From: Cyclobacteriaceae bacterium
Lineage (GTDB): Bacteria > Bacteroidota > Bacteroidia > Cytophagales > Cyclobacteriaceae
Direction of reading: 5' to 3'
Length of the DNA stretch: 64,000 nucleotides
Assembly (NCBI GenBank): GCA_016787565.1
Contig: JAEUUG010000015.1
Location: 310,001 to 374,000 of the forward strand
The notes under the pieces are model-generated. The model made no database searches and was not told the DNA's origin. It saw only the letters and a list, made by a program, of their open reading frames with translations. Shown piece after piece: positions 25,759 to 34,874 of the stretch. Position 1 is the stretch's first letter; each line of letters opens with the position of its first letter. Both the position numbers and the translations under genes were made by a program.

Positions 25759-27564
25759 TTATCCTTTACCCGCACGTTTGCGCTCATTCTCATTAAGAAA
25801 AATTTTACGCAAGCGAATTGATTTCGGTGTTACTTCTACATATTCATCTGCCTGAATGTATTCCAGTGCCTCTTCCAATGTATGTTTCAACGGAGGAGCG
25901 ATCTTCATTTTCTCATCCGATCCGGAAGCACGCATGTTGGTTAGTTTTTTTGTCTTGGTCACGTTAATAACCAAGTCACCACTGCGACTATGTTCACCAA
26001 TTACCTGGCCTTCATAAACTGCTTCACCTGGGTTGATGAAAAACTTACCGCGATCCTGCAGGTTGTGCAAACTATAGGCAATGGCTTCACCTTGTTCCAT
26101 CACAATCAATGAACCATTGATACGTCCAGGAATTTCACCTTTATACGGCTGATATTCCTTGAACCGGTGTGTTACCACCGCTTCACCTGCAGTAACGTTC
26201 AATAAGTAATTTCGTAAGCCCATGATTCCTCTTGACGGAATGAGGAATTTCAAAATCATACGATCTGCTTTCGGTTCCATGTTTAACATTTCACCTTTGC
26301 GCATCGATACGGTTTCAATGGCTTTACCCGCAACTGTTTCGGGTAAGTCGATTGTTAATTCTTCAACGGGTTCACATTTCACACCATCGATTTCGCGGAA
26401 GATTACCTGCGGCTGACCGATCTGTAATTCATAGCCTTCTCTGCGCATGGTTTCAATCAACACCGACAAGTGAAGTACACCACGTCCAAATACCATAAAG
26501 CTATCAGCCGACCCTGTTTCGCCTAATCGCAACGCCAGGTTCTTTTCTAATTCTTTTTCCAACCGCTCGCGAATGTGACGGGACGTTACAAACTTTCCTT
26601 CCTTCGCATAGAATGGTGAGTTATTAATCGTGAAGAGCATACTCATAGTAGGCTCATCGATAGAAATCGCCTTCAATCCTTCTGGTTTTTCCAAATCAGA
26701 AACCGTATCGCCAATTTCAAAACCCTCGAGTCCTACCAACGCACAGATTTCTCCGGCATTAACCTGCTCAACTTTCTTTTTATCAAAACCTTCGAAGATA
26801 TAAACCTCTTTGATACGAGTCTTTACAATGGAAGAATCGCGCTTCACAAGCGCAACCTGCTGTCCCGCTTTTACCGATCCGCGGTGAACTCTTCCAATAG
26901 CAACGCGGCCAATGTAGGCTGAGTACTCCAGGGAAGTAATCATTAATTGCGTTGGTCCTACTTCAACATGAGGCTGCGGAATATGTTCTATAACACCTTC
27001 AATCAATGCTGTGATATCCTCTGTTGGAGTCTTCCAGTCGGTGCTCATCCAACCTTGTTTGGCGGAACCGTAGAATGTAGGGAAGTTTAATTGCTCTTCC
27101 GTGGCATCGAGCGAGAACATAAGTTCGAAAACCTGCTCATGCACTTCATCGGGTGTACAGTTTTTCTTATCTACTTTATTAATAACCAGAATTGGTTTCA
27201 ATCCTAACTGCAAAGCCTTTTGTAACACGAAACGTGTTTGTGGCATAGGGCCTTCAAAGGCATCCACTAACAACAGGCAACCATCAGCCATGTTCAACAC
27301 ACGCTCAACCTCCCCGCCAAAGTCGCTGTGGCCCGGAGTATCAATAATGTTGATTTTGTAATCTTTATAGCGAACCGATACGTTTTTGGCCAAAATGGTA
27401 ATACCCCGCTCGCGCTCCAGATCATTGCTATCCATAATCAACTCTCCAGGGTTCTCGTGATCCTTAAAAAGATGACCTGCATGTAATAGTTTGTCAACCA
27501 GCGTTGTTTTTCCGTGGTCAACGTGCGCAATAATGGCGATGTTTCTAATCTTGTTAACTTCCAT
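25759..27564 (-). CDS. typA: Translational GTPase TypA/BipA
   Basis: A 601-residue EF-G-like GTPase. It has the P-loop AHVDHGKTTL (13-22), the switch motif ERERGITILAKN, DTPGH, and NKVDKK. The C-terminal TypA-specific region has RGIMGLRNYLLNVT and LHNLQDRGKFFINPG. TypA binds the 70S ribosome and supports assembly and stress growth, especially at low temperature. The gene is probably monocistronic, with a strong terminator behind it and a promoter-like TATCTTTG upstream (27603-27610). The length is normal. Confidence 0.95.
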   Translation of the reverse strand: MEVNKIRNIAIIAHVDHGKTTLVDKLLHAGHLFKDHENPGELIMDSNDLERERGITILAKNVSVRYKDYKINIIDTPGHSDFGGEVERVLNMADGCLLLVDAFEGPMPQTRFVLQKALQLGLKPILVINKVDKKNCTPDEVHEQVFELMFSLDATEEQLNFPTFYGSAKQGWMSTDWKTPTEDITALIEGVIEHIPQPHVEVGPTQLMITSLEYSAYIGRVAIGRVHRGSVKAGQQVALVKRDSSIVKTRIKEVYIFEGFDKKKVEQVNAGEICALVGLEGFEIGDTVSDLEKPEGLKAISIDEPTMSMLFTINNSPFYAKEGKFVTSRHIRERLEKELEKNLALRLGETGSADSFMVFGRGVLHLSVLIETMRREGYELQIGQPQVIFREIDGVKCEPVEELTIDLPETVAGKAIETVSMRKGEMLNMEPKADRMILKFLIPSRGIMGLRNYLLNVTAGEAVVTHRFKEYQPYKGEIPGRINGSLIVMEQGEAIAYSLHNLQDRGKFFINPGEAVYEGQVIGEHSRSGDLVINVTKTKKLTNMRASGSDEKMKIAPPLKHTLEEALEYIQADEYVEVTPKSIRLRKIFLNENERKRAGKG

Positions 27565-27602
27565 AAAACCTTAAAATCCTCGTAATTTCAATAATTGAGG
27601 CG

Positions 27603-27610
27603 CAAAGATA
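27603..27610 (-). promoter_or_regulatory. Bacteroidota -7 element upstream of typA
   Basis: The minus strand reads TATCTTTG, matching the TAnnTTTG consensus, about 40 bases before the typA start. A convincing -33 TTTG at the right spacing is not seen, so support is partial. Confidence 0.45.
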
Positions 27611-27670
27611 AGATTTTTAGCCGCTAAATGGCAGTGCAGAACAAACTTGAAGATAAATTATTGTACGCGC

Positions 27671-28210
27671 TCAGAAGACAAATTCTTGTTGCTGGAACAA
27701 AACGGAACGGATCATACCCATCAGCCTTCCAGACTCCTCATATTTACCGTTATTCAAGGTAAACCCTATTGTTTCTTTGGTGTCCGGATTAACTATCCAA
27801 TATTCGGGTACCCCGAATTTTTCATACAATTCGCGCTTTCGAATAAGTTCGTGATCGGCATTTCCGGGTGAGAGGATTTCAATAAGCAAATCAGGAATGC
27901 CATGAATGCCGGAGTTTTCATGGACGATACTGCTTTTCTCCTTTGAAATAAAAATAATATCGGGCTGCACGGCACTGGAATGTTCATCCAGAAATACATC
28001 ACAGGGTGAAAAAAAGACTTCACCGAGACCTCTTACTTCAACGTAATTTGAAATGGCAAATGCCAATTTACGGACTATCCGCTGGTGTTTGGGTGTTGGG
28101 GATGGTGACATATAAATGGTTCCGTTGATAATTTCCGCTAACGTTCCCTCCGGAAGAGATTTAAAAACTTCCATGATCGTACGGGGAGGTGTGGTAATCG
28201 ATTGCATCAC
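27671..28210 (-). CDS. Uma2 family nuclease-like protein (DUF820)
   Basis: A 179-residue protein of the Uma2/DUF820 family in the PD-(D/E)xK nuclease fold. It has [21 protein letters not shown] near the N-terminus, the Asp in [11 protein letters not shown], then [18 protein letters not shown] and [19 protein letters not shown]. The conserved Asp and Glu positions are present. Uma2 proteins are very abundant in cyanobacteria and Bacteroidota and their role is unknown. It stands alone between typA and a methyltransferase gene. Confidence 0.85.
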   Translation of the reverse strand: MMQSITTPPRTIMEVFKSLPEGTLAEIINGTIYMSPSPTPKHQRIVRKLAFAISNYVEVRGLGEVFFSPCDVFLDEHSSAVQPDIIFISKEKSSIVHENSGIHGIPDLLIEILSPGNADHELIRKRELYEKFGVPEYWIVNPDTKETIGFTLNNGKYEESGRLMGMIRSVLFQQQEFVF

Positions 28211-28239
28211 TAAAGATAAAGATTTTTGATTTTATGAAA

Positions 28240-29133
28240 TCACTGTTTAAAGCGTAAAAACGTTCCCATCGGGAGGTCGCGTTCATGCCTGGATTTCAAA
28301 TAGAATTCTCCATATTCGGGCCGTGCCTTCGGAAAATGAGTCTTCACCACATTCAACCCTACGATTGCTGAAAGGCCTACTGCGTACATGCTGAGAATAA
28401 AAAAAGATTGCTGCTTTTCCAGTATCTCACTACTCATCTGTACAAGTTCGTTGAGTTGCTCCTGCAACGTCCACTTCTCTCCCTCCGGACCGCGACCATA
28501 CGGAGGCGGATCCATAATGATACCGTTGTATCTTTTTCCCCGCTTTACTTCTCTGCGCACAAACTTAAAAGCATCTTCATACACCCAGCGGATATCAGTC
28601 AAACCATTCAGCTGCATATTTTGGTTGGCCCAGTTTAATCCGGGGCGGGAGGCATCACAATGAACCACCTCAGCACCTGCTGACCGGGCCACTACGGATG
28701 CACCACCTGTGTAGGCAAATAAATTCAGCACTTTCGTTTTTTTTCCTTTCCATTCCTGAATGGTATCATAAATAAAATTCCAATTGTTGCCCTGTTCCGG
28801 AAAAATACCCACGTGCCCGAAACTGGTAAGTGCCAACCGAAGTGTAAGCGAAAGATCACCATGCTGATACTGCACATTCCAGCTATCCGGCATTTCCGGA
28901 TTCTTTGACCACCCGCCCTTCACCTCATCGGAGAAGCGAAAATTATCTTTTTGTTCACGAACAAATTTAGCGTGTGCCATTTTTTTCCAATCCTGTTCCG
29001 AAAGCACTTTTGTCCAAATGGCCTGCGGTTCAGGGCGGATGAGTATGAATTTTCCAAACCGTTCTAGTTTCTCAAATCCACCTGAGTCAATCAGTTCGTA
29101 GTCTTTCCAGGAAGATGGACAATATAGTTCCAT
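28240..29133 (-). CDS. Class I SAM-dependent methyltransferase (RlmI-like)
   Basis: A 297-residue protein with an N-terminal beta region (FILIRPEPQAIWT), the SAM-binding motif VLNLFAYTGGAS, CDASRPGLNWANQN, and the catalytic loop IIMDPPPYGRGP. This fits the RlmI/RlmK C-terminal class of rRNA methyltransferases, but the PUA-type N-terminal domain of RlmI is not seen, so the substrate is uncertain. It ends 30 bases before the Uma2 gene on the same strand. Its start is divergent from the SpoU gene at 29222. Confidence 0.78.
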   Translation of the reverse strand: MELYCPSSWKDYELIDSGGFEKLERFGKFILIRPEPQAIWTKVLSEQDWKKMAHAKFVREQKDNFRFSDEVKGGWSKNPEMPDSWNVQYQHGDLSLTLRLALTSFGHVGIFPEQGNNWNFIYDTIQEWKGKKTKVLNLFAYTGGASVVARSAGAEVVHCDASRPGLNWANQNMQLNGLTDIRWVYEDAFKFVRREVKRGKRYNGIIMDPPPYGRGPEGEKWTLQEQLNELVQMSSEILEKQQSFFILSMYAVGLSAIVGLNVVKTHFPKARPEYGEFYLKSRHERDLPMGTFLRFKQ

Positions 29134-29221
29134 GATGTTCTTTTTTTACGGATGTGCGAATGTGCAAAATTTTGATGTAATTAAGCTTCTCGATTCAACA
29201 ATGAATATTGATTAATCTTTC

Positions 29222-30013
29222 ATGCATTTTCTGATCACCAGCACCCAAAATCCTAAAATTAAAAGTCTGCTCTCGCTTGAGAAGCCACGTGAGCGTAGAA
29301 AACAATGCTTGTTTGTAATTGAAGGAAGAAAGGAAATGGCCATGGCAATAGAAGCCGGATATAAAATTGGTAACATTTTTTTTTGTGAAGAGCTGATTCA
29401 ACCGGAGGAACTTAAAACATGGATTACCTCCGATAAACTCCTAATACCCGTTTCCAAAGAAGTGTTTGATAAAATCGCAGTACGCGAAAATTCCGGGGGA
29501 GTCATCGCAGTAGCGGAACAAAAAGCTCATGCACTGAGTCATTTGAAAGTAAGTGCCAATCCATTGGTTCTGATTCTGGAAGGTGTAGAAAAACCCGGTA
29601 ACCTGGGGGCCATTCTTCGAACTGCCGATGCTGCCAATGTAGATGCTGTAATCATTTGCGATCCACAAACTGATTTTTATAATCCCAATGTTATTCGCTC
29701 AAGCCTGGGATGCGTTTTTACCAACCAGATAGCCGCTGCTTCATCCGATGAAACCATTCAATGGCTCCGGCAACACCACATCAAAATCTATTGCACGTAT
29801 TTGCAGGCCTCTAAACCGTACCACGAAACAGATTTCACGGCCCCGTCTGCTATTGTAATGGGAACGGAATCTACCGGGCTCTCCGACACCTGGGTTCGGC
29901 AATCCGATGCCAATATTATCATTCCCATGCTTGGTAAAATTGACTCCATGAATGTATCAACGGCTGCTGCTGTTGTCGTTTTTGAAGCCAAAAGACAACG
30001 GAATTTCCGCTAA
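29222..30013 (+). CDS. TrmH/SpoU family RNA 2'-O-methyltransferase
   Basis: A 263-residue SPOUT methyltransferase. The N-terminal substrate-binding part (about 1-100) contains NPKIKSLLSLEKPRERRKQ. The SpoU motifs follow: LEGVEKPGNLGAILRTADA (motif 1), VMGTESTGLSDTW (motif 2), and IPMLGKIDSMNVSTAAAVVV (motif 3). The knot fold binds SAM and methylates a ribose in rRNA or tRNA. The length and N-terminal domain fit the RlmB/TsnR-like group. The precise target cannot be set from the sequence. Confidence 0.88.
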   Translation: MHFLITSTQNPKIKSLLSLEKPRERRKQCLFVIEGRKEMAMAIEAGYKIGNIFFCEELIQPEELKTWITSDKLLIPVSKEVFDKIAVRENSGGVIAVAEQKAHALSHLKVSANPLVLILEGVEKPGNLGAILRTADAANVDAVIICDPQTDFYNPNVIRSSLGCVFTNQIAAASSDETIQWLRQHHIKIYCTYLQASKPYHETDFTAPSAIVMGTESTGLSDTWVRQSDANIIIPMLGKIDSMNVSTAAAVVVFEAKRQRNFR

Positions 30014-30098
30014 CGTTGACAAAATTATGTCAGTTGGGTAAAATGATTTTCCTGCCTGCCATTTAATTTCTACCTTAGAAGTTGAAGCCCAATTGTGA

Positions 30099-32045
30099 AT
30101 GGAACGTTTTCCATTATCTGATAAATTTGCCCAAGAAGACAAGTTCTTAAATGCACTTGCAGAAGCCTATCGCCTGCAGGAAGCCATTATCAGCGCCACC
30201 GAACTTGCCGTAATTTCTACGAATGCGGAGGGGATCATCACCAGCTTTAACAATGCCGCAGAATTTTTGCTGGGGTATTCATCAGAAGAAGTTATCGGAA
30301 AGGAAACTCCGTTACTTTTTCATGATGGCGAAGAAATTAATCTGCGTAAGCACGAACTGGAGAAGGAACTTGGCGTAACCATTCAATCGCTGTTCGATAC
30401 ATTTATTATCAAATCGCTGGTAACCAAAACAGCCGATCGCCAGGAGTGGACGTATATCAAAAAAAATGGGACTCGGTTTCCGGTATCACTCTCCATTACT
30501 TCGTTGTACGATGACAAAGAAAACCTGATCGGGTATGCCGGCATTGCAACCGATATTACAGAACAAAAAAGGAGTGAACAAAAACTAAAATCCTCTGAAG
30601 CCCACCTTCAGGCACTGCTGAATTCGGTTGATGATATTGTGATTGAAGCAAACCGGCATGGTGTATACACCAATGTATGGACCAAAAAAGATCATATGCT
30701 CTTTGTTCAGCCACGGCAAGAATACATTGGCGCCAGCATTTACGAGGTACTGAAAGAACCCTTGCTTTCACAATATCTTGAAGCCATCGATCGGGTTTAT
30801 AAAACAGAACAATCGCAACACATCGAATACCCGGTTGGTGATGATCAGTGGCGATCATCAAAAATTTCTTTCATCGATCAAGACAAGGTTATAATTCTGA
30901 TCCGGGATATTACCGAAAAGAAAAAAGCGGAGGTTGCCCTTCAGCAAAGTGAACAAAAATTCAGACTGCTGGCCGAGAATCTTCCCGGAACAATTTACCT
31001 CTGCAACAACGATCAGGATTTTTCGATGATCTACCTGAACGAAAAAGTAGAGGATCTGTGCGGATATTCGGCATCGGATTTTCTTTCGCATGAAATAAAC
31101 TTTGTGAAGCTCTATCATCCGGATGATGCCGAAAGGATTTTTGAGGTAGTGGAGAATGCGCTGCAGGAAAAGAAAAACTTTGAACTGGAATATCGCATCC
31201 GACATCGTTCAGGCGAATGGCGGTGGGTAAAAGAAGATGGTATTGGTGTTTACGAAGATGATAAGCTAACGATGATTGAAGGTTTTCTCATCGACATCAC
31301 CGAACGAAGAAAAGCGGAAGCAGAACTGCTTCGGTCTAAACAAAACCTCGAATCTGTTGCGCTGAAACTTCAGGAGCAAAACCGACAGTTAGATGAATTT
31401 GCACACATCATTTCGCATAACCTCCGATCACCCGTGGGGAATATTAAGGCCCTTATCAATCTTTTAGATGCTACCAGTACCCTTGCGGATTATCAACTCA
31501 TTTTTGAAAAGCTGAAGAATGTCGCCAGTAACCTGGGCGAGACCATGAATGAACTCATGGACACCCTGAAGGCGAAAAAGACCACTGAAATTGAGCGTGT
31601 GGAAATCCGCTTTGAAGAAATTCTGCAAAAGGTTAAGCAGTCGCTGGAAGGAGAATTAATCCGCAAATCCGGAACTGTACACTACAACTTTGACCTTGCG
31701 CCCTCCCTGCTGTATTCACGAACCTACATTGAAAGTATTTTCCAGAACCTGTTGAGCAACGCCATCAAGTACAGTTCACAAGACCGAAATCCGGAAGTCT
31801 TTTTTGAGACGGAACAACTAGATTCGTATATCGAACTTCGGGTGCGCGACAATGGCCTCGGCATTGATCTGGATAAGTTTGGCGATAAACTATTCGGTTT
31901 GCATAAAACCTTTCACGACCATAGTGACGCCCGAGGAGTTGGATTGTTTCTCATCAAAACACAAATCGAAGCCTTAGGTGGCTCCATCGTTGCCGAAAGC
32001 AAAGTCAATGAAGGAACCACCTTCATCATCCGGTTTGCATGCTGA
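30099..32045 (+). CDS. PAS-domain sensor histidine kinase
   Basis: A 648-residue kinase without membrane segments. Three PAS/PAC modules are visible: about 25-155 (with GIITSFNNAAEFLLGYSSEEV and TDITEQKRSEQ), about 160-275 (ending in RDITEKKKAE), and about 285-400 (with GYSASDFLSHEI and IDITERRKAEAE). The HisKA domain has the H-box IISHNLRSPVGN, and the ATPase has LLSNAIKYSS, DNGLGIDL and GVGLFLIK. No response regulator gene is next to it, so it is an orphan that must signal to a partner elsewhere. The H-box SHNLRSPVGN is the type common in soluble Bacteroidota PAS kinases. Confidence 0.9.
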   Translation: MERFPLSDKFAQEDKFLNALAEAYRLQEAIISATELAVISTNAEGIITSFNNAAEFLLGYSSEEVIGKETPLLFHDGEEINLRKHELEKELGVTIQSLFDTFIIKSLVTKTADRQEWTYIKKNGTRFPVSLSITSLYDDKENLIGYAGIATDITEQKRSEQKLKSSEAHLQALLNSVDDIVIEANRHGVYTNVWTKKDHMLFVQPRQEYIGASIYEVLKEPLLSQYLEAIDRVYKTEQSQHIEYPVGDDQWRSSKISFIDQDKVIILIRDITEKKKAEVALQQSEQKFRLLAENLPGTIYLCNNDQDFSMIYLNEKVEDLCGYSASDFLSHEINFVKLYHPDDAERIFEVVENALQEKKNFELEYRIRHRSGEWRWVKEDGIGVYEDDKLTMIEGFLIDITERRKAEAELLRSKQNLESVALKLQEQNRQLDEFAHIISHNLRSPVGNIKALINLLDATSTLADYQLIFEKLKNVASNLGETMNELMDTLKAKKTTEIERVEIRFEEILQKVKQSLEGELIRKSGTVHYNFDLAPSLLYSRTYIESIFQNLLSNAIKYSSQDRNPEVFFETEQLDSYIELRVRDNGLGIDLDKFGDKLFGLHKTFHDHSDARGVGLFLIKTQIEALGGSIVAESKVNEGTTFIIRFAC

Positions 32046-32099
32046 TACGCCAATACCCTTCCTGTCATTGAGCAGAGGTCTCATGCTCCCTATCAAATC

Positions 32100-32129
32100 G
32101 GTCATCGCGGGTCAATGCCCGCGATGACC
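32100..32129. repeat. Dispersed palindromic repeat, copy 3
   Basis: A perfect 12-bp stem GGTCATCGCGGG-tcaatg-CCCGCGATGACC in the 115-bp gap between two convergent genes. Its reverse complement contains the CGCGGGCATTGACCCGCG core of copy 1 at 6286-6303. The flanking TTTGAGACAGTCTT (32138-32151) matches the terminal repeat of copy 2 at 11480. It could also act as a two-way terminator or mRNA end. Confidence 0.75.
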
Positions 32130-32160
32130 GGACGACTTTGAGACAGTCTTCCTTTCCAAG

Positions 32161-33567
32161 CTAGATTTTAACTGCTTTCCATTTTCCCTGCCGAAAAATA
32201 ATAATTCCGGCTATAGCCATGAGCGATTCTGCAATAGCAATGGCAGCATAAACACCTACGGGACCTGTATGAAAATAATTGGCTAACGTATATGCTAAGG
32301 GTATTTGAAAAATCCAGAAGCCAAAAAAACTGATAACTGTAGGTGTACGCGTATCGCCAGCTCCATTAAACGATTGGTTTATCACCATACCGTAAGCATA
32401 GAAAATATAGCCCAGCGAAACCACCTGCAGGCAGAGGATACCGTGTCGCAGCACCTCCAAATCCTTCGTAAAGAAATTCAGGATTGGTGAAGCCATACTA
32501 AAAAAAATGACCGTCACAATTCCCAGAAAAATCATGTTGAAAAACGCTGCTTTCCAAACAGATTTCTCTGCACGCTCCGGATGCCCCGCTCCAAGATTTT
32601 GTCCAACCAGCGTGGCGGCTGCGTTGGCCATACCCCATGCCGGAAGAATTGCAAAGATGATCACACGGATACCAATGGTATACCCTGCCAGTGCTGCACT
32701 GCCAAAATCTGACATGATGCGTACCAGAAAAACCCAACTGGCAGAACCAATCAGGAATTGTGCCGTACCTCCTGCAGAAACCTTGATCAGGTTACTGATA
32801 ATATTCCAGGCTATCAGAAAATTCTCAGCGTGAATCTTAATAAGACCCTTGCCACGGAAAAGATGATACAACTGATAGGATACCCCTATACCACGCCCAA
32901 TGTTGGTGGCGATTGCAGCGCCTTCAATTCCGAAAGCGGGAACCGGTCCAAATCCGAATATAAAAATCGGATCGAGTAACATGTTCAACCCGTTGGAGAT
33001 TATCAAGGCGCGCATGGCAAGGGAGGCGTCTCCAGCTCCGCGAAAGATTGCATTGATCAGGAACAACAACATTATGGTGATGTTTCCGCCCAGCATCCAC
33101 TTGGTATAGCTGGCACAAGTTTCGATGATATTTTGATTGGCGCCCATGAGCCGAAGAATATCTTTCGAGAAAAAGAAACCTGCCAGCATAATAACGATCG
33201 ATAAAAATACACCAAGGTACAATGCCTGAACGGCCGCTACACTTGCTGCCTTTTCATCCTTCTCTCCGATCCTACGGGCTACCATAGCAGTAGCCCCCAT
33301 GCTTAAACCGATGGCAATAGAATAAATGAGTGTGAGTACAGATTCCGTTAGTCCGATGGTGGCAACGGCATCATTATCGCCTAATTGACTCACAAAGAAA
33401 ACATCCACCACTGCAAATAATGCCTCCATGGACATTTCTAATATCATGGGAACCGAAAGCAAAAAGATGGCGCGGTTGATACTGCCTTCAGTAAAATTTT
33501 GTTCGTCACCCCGCAGGGATTCTTTTAGTAATGAAAATATAGTACTTGCTTTTGTAAAGAATTTCAT
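32161..33567 (-). CDS. MATE family efflux transporter
   Basis: A 468-residue protein with about 12 membrane helices in the MATE (NorM/DinF-like) pattern. The first half begins INRAIFLLSVPMILEMSMEALFAVVDVFFVSQLG and contains MGATAMVARRIGE. The second half starts after a short linker with GTAQFLIGSASWVFLVRIM and has MANAAATLVGQNLGAGHPERA. Members export cationic drugs or metabolites using a sodium or proton gradient. The substrate cannot be predicted. It is monocistronic and convergent with the PAS kinase gene. Confidence 0.9.
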   Translation of the reverse strand: MKFFTKASTIFSLLKESLRGDEQNFTEGSINRAIFLLSVPMILEMSMEALFAVVDVFFVSQLGDNDAVATIGLTESVLTLIYSIAIGLSMGATAMVARRIGEKDEKAASVAAVQALYLGVFLSIVIMLAGFFFSKDILRLMGANQNIIETCASYTKWMLGGNITIMLLFLINAIFRGAGDASLAMRALIISNGLNMLLDPIFIFGFGPVPAFGIEGAAIATNIGRGIGVSYQLYHLFRGKGLIKIHAENFLIAWNIISNLIKVSAGGTAQFLIGSASWVFLVRIMSDFGSAALAGYTIGIRVIIFAILPAWGMANAAATLVGQNLGAGHPERAEKSVWKAAFFNMIFLGIVTVIFFSMASPILNFFTKDLEVLRHGILCLQVVSLGYIFYAYGMVINQSFNGAGDTRTPTVISFFGFWIFQIPLAYTLANYFHTGPVGVYAAIAIAESLMAIAGIIIFRQGKWKAVKI

Positions 33568-33828
33568 GGTCAGATGATTAAAATTAAAAACGGAACACCT
33601 CTTGAAGAGGCGACTTGCAATTATAGTGGTGCTTAACCAACAGATTCAACCTGAGCGTAACGCGAGCAGTTGAATTAAATGACCAGAATCATAGGCGTGA
33701 TAATTACTTGCGTAGAACAAGCTTACGGTAAAGATGAAGAAAAAGTTTTGAAATTAATTTAAGCCAATCGGTTTTTTTCTGGTTTGCAGAGGGTGATTCT
33801 CTACTCACTTGCAAAAATGTTTACAATA
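33568..33828. other. Gene-free gap with a cruciform-like repeat
   Basis: This 261-base stretch lies between the MATE start and the tsf terminator. It holds a compound inverted repeat, ATTCAAC...GTTGAAT (33644-33650 with 33669-33675) enclosing GCG-taaC-CGC, and a 27-codon open frame from ATG 33679 to TAA 33760 that lacks a ribosome-binding site. I see no RNA gene or larger reading frame. Promoter elements for the MATE gene (reading to the left) are expected here but none is clear. Confidence 0.4.
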
Positions 33829-33858
33829 AAAAAGGCTGACGGGTAGGTCAGCCTTTCA
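33829..33858 (-). terminator. Intrinsic terminator behind tsf
   Basis: On the minus strand AAAGGCTGAC-ctaccc-GTCAGCCTTT forms a stem of about 10 bp followed by a T-rich tail. It ends the rplM-rpsI-rpsB-tsf transcript. Confidence 0.85.
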
Positions 33859-33876
33859 GATTCTTTCGAAACTATT

Positions 33877-34710
33877 CTATCCGATGCTAACACGCTTAAA
33901 TTCTGCAACGGTTAAGCCCTTTGTCACACTGTCCAGATACTGCGCAACCGTCTTCGTATTATCTTTTACGAAAGTCTGATGAACCAATGTGCTCTCCTTA
34001 AAGAACTTCTGAAGCTTGCCCTGTGCAATTTTTTCCACCATGTTTTCAGGTTTTCCTTCTGCAAGGATTTGGGCTTTTGCAATTTCAAGCTCTTTCTCAA
34101 TAACCGTTTTATCAACAGATTTCTCATCCACCGCTACAGGGCTCATGGCTGCGATTTGCATTCCTACATCTTTACCAGCATCGGTAACGTCTTTTCCATT
34201 TACACCTTTCAACGACACCAATACTCCGAGTTTAGAACCAGCGTGGATGTACGGAACTACCACTTCTCCCTGCATATGCACGTATTCACTCACTTCAATT
34301 TTTTCTCCAATCTTTCCTACCAGTTCAACGATTCTGTCATTCAACGAAAGTCCACTCACCGCTAAGGCCAGTAAAGCCTCTTTCGTTGCGGGTTTATTGG
34401 ACGAAGCAGTCTCAACAATCAATTTGCCTAGTGTCTGAAATTCCTCATTCTTTGCTACGAAATCTGTTTCGCAGTTCAACGCCACGAGAAAAGCTTCCTT
34501 TTTATCTTCGCTAACTTTCACAAAAACAGAACCCTCTTTTGCATCACGATCTGAACGGGAAGCTGATACTTTCTGACCTTTCTTACGAAGTATCTCCACG
34601 GCCTTTTCAAAATCACCTTCAGCCTCAGAAAGGGCTTTTTTACAATCCATCATTCCGGCACCCGTCATTTGACGGAGCTTGTTTACATCTTGTGCTGTAA
34701 TTGCTGACAT
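33877..34710 (-). CDS. tsf: Elongation factor Ts
   Basis: A 277-residue protein with the EF-Ts N-terminal signature MTGAGMMDCKKALSEAEGDFEKAVEIL (UBA-like domain). It is followed by the core with LNCETDFVAKNEEF, which contacts EF-Tu, and the second subdomain with VHMQGEVVVPYIHAG. It is the GDP/GTP exchange factor for EF-Tu in translation. The length is normal. It follows rpsB, from which it is separated by 164 bases containing a hairpin terminator, so part of its expression may depend on readthrough. Confidence 0.96.
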   Translation of the reverse strand: MSAITAQDVNKLRQMTGAGMMDCKKALSEAEGDFEKAVEILRKKGQKVSASRSDRDAKEGSVFVKVSEDKKEAFLVALNCETDFVAKNEEFQTLGKLIVETASSNKPATKEALLALAVSGLSLNDRIVELVGKIGEKIEVSEYVHMQGEVVVPYIHAGSKLGVLVSLKGVNGKDVTDAGKDVGMQIAAMSPVAVDEKSVDKTVIEKELEIAKAQILAEGKPENMVEKIAQGKLQKFFKESTLVHQTFVKDNTKTVAQYLDSVTKGLTVAEFKRVSIG

Positions 34711-34789
34711 ATTTTTACGTGTTAAATTTTGAGTTTAGAACCCAACTTTCGTTGGGGCTTTTTCCTGATTGGGCACCCTATAAAAACCA

Positions 34790-34815
34790 AACATCGGCTA
34801 TTGACCGATGTTTGA
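34790..34815 (-). terminator. Hairpin between rpsB and tsf
   Basis: AAACATCGG...CCGATGTTT makes a 9-bp stem with a 7-base loop, and T-rich sequence follows in both directions. It is probably a partial (intercistronic) terminator that lowers tsf relative to rpsB. Confidence 0.6.
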
Positions 34816-34874
34816 TTGTTTTATTCACAACCGAGTTGTTCTGATGCGATCAGAACCATCGGTGATTTGGCTGG

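Noticed and set aside
33679-33762. 27-codon frame starting MTRIIGVIITC
   Set aside because: No ribosome-binding site and no partner gene; kept only as an observation in the gap.
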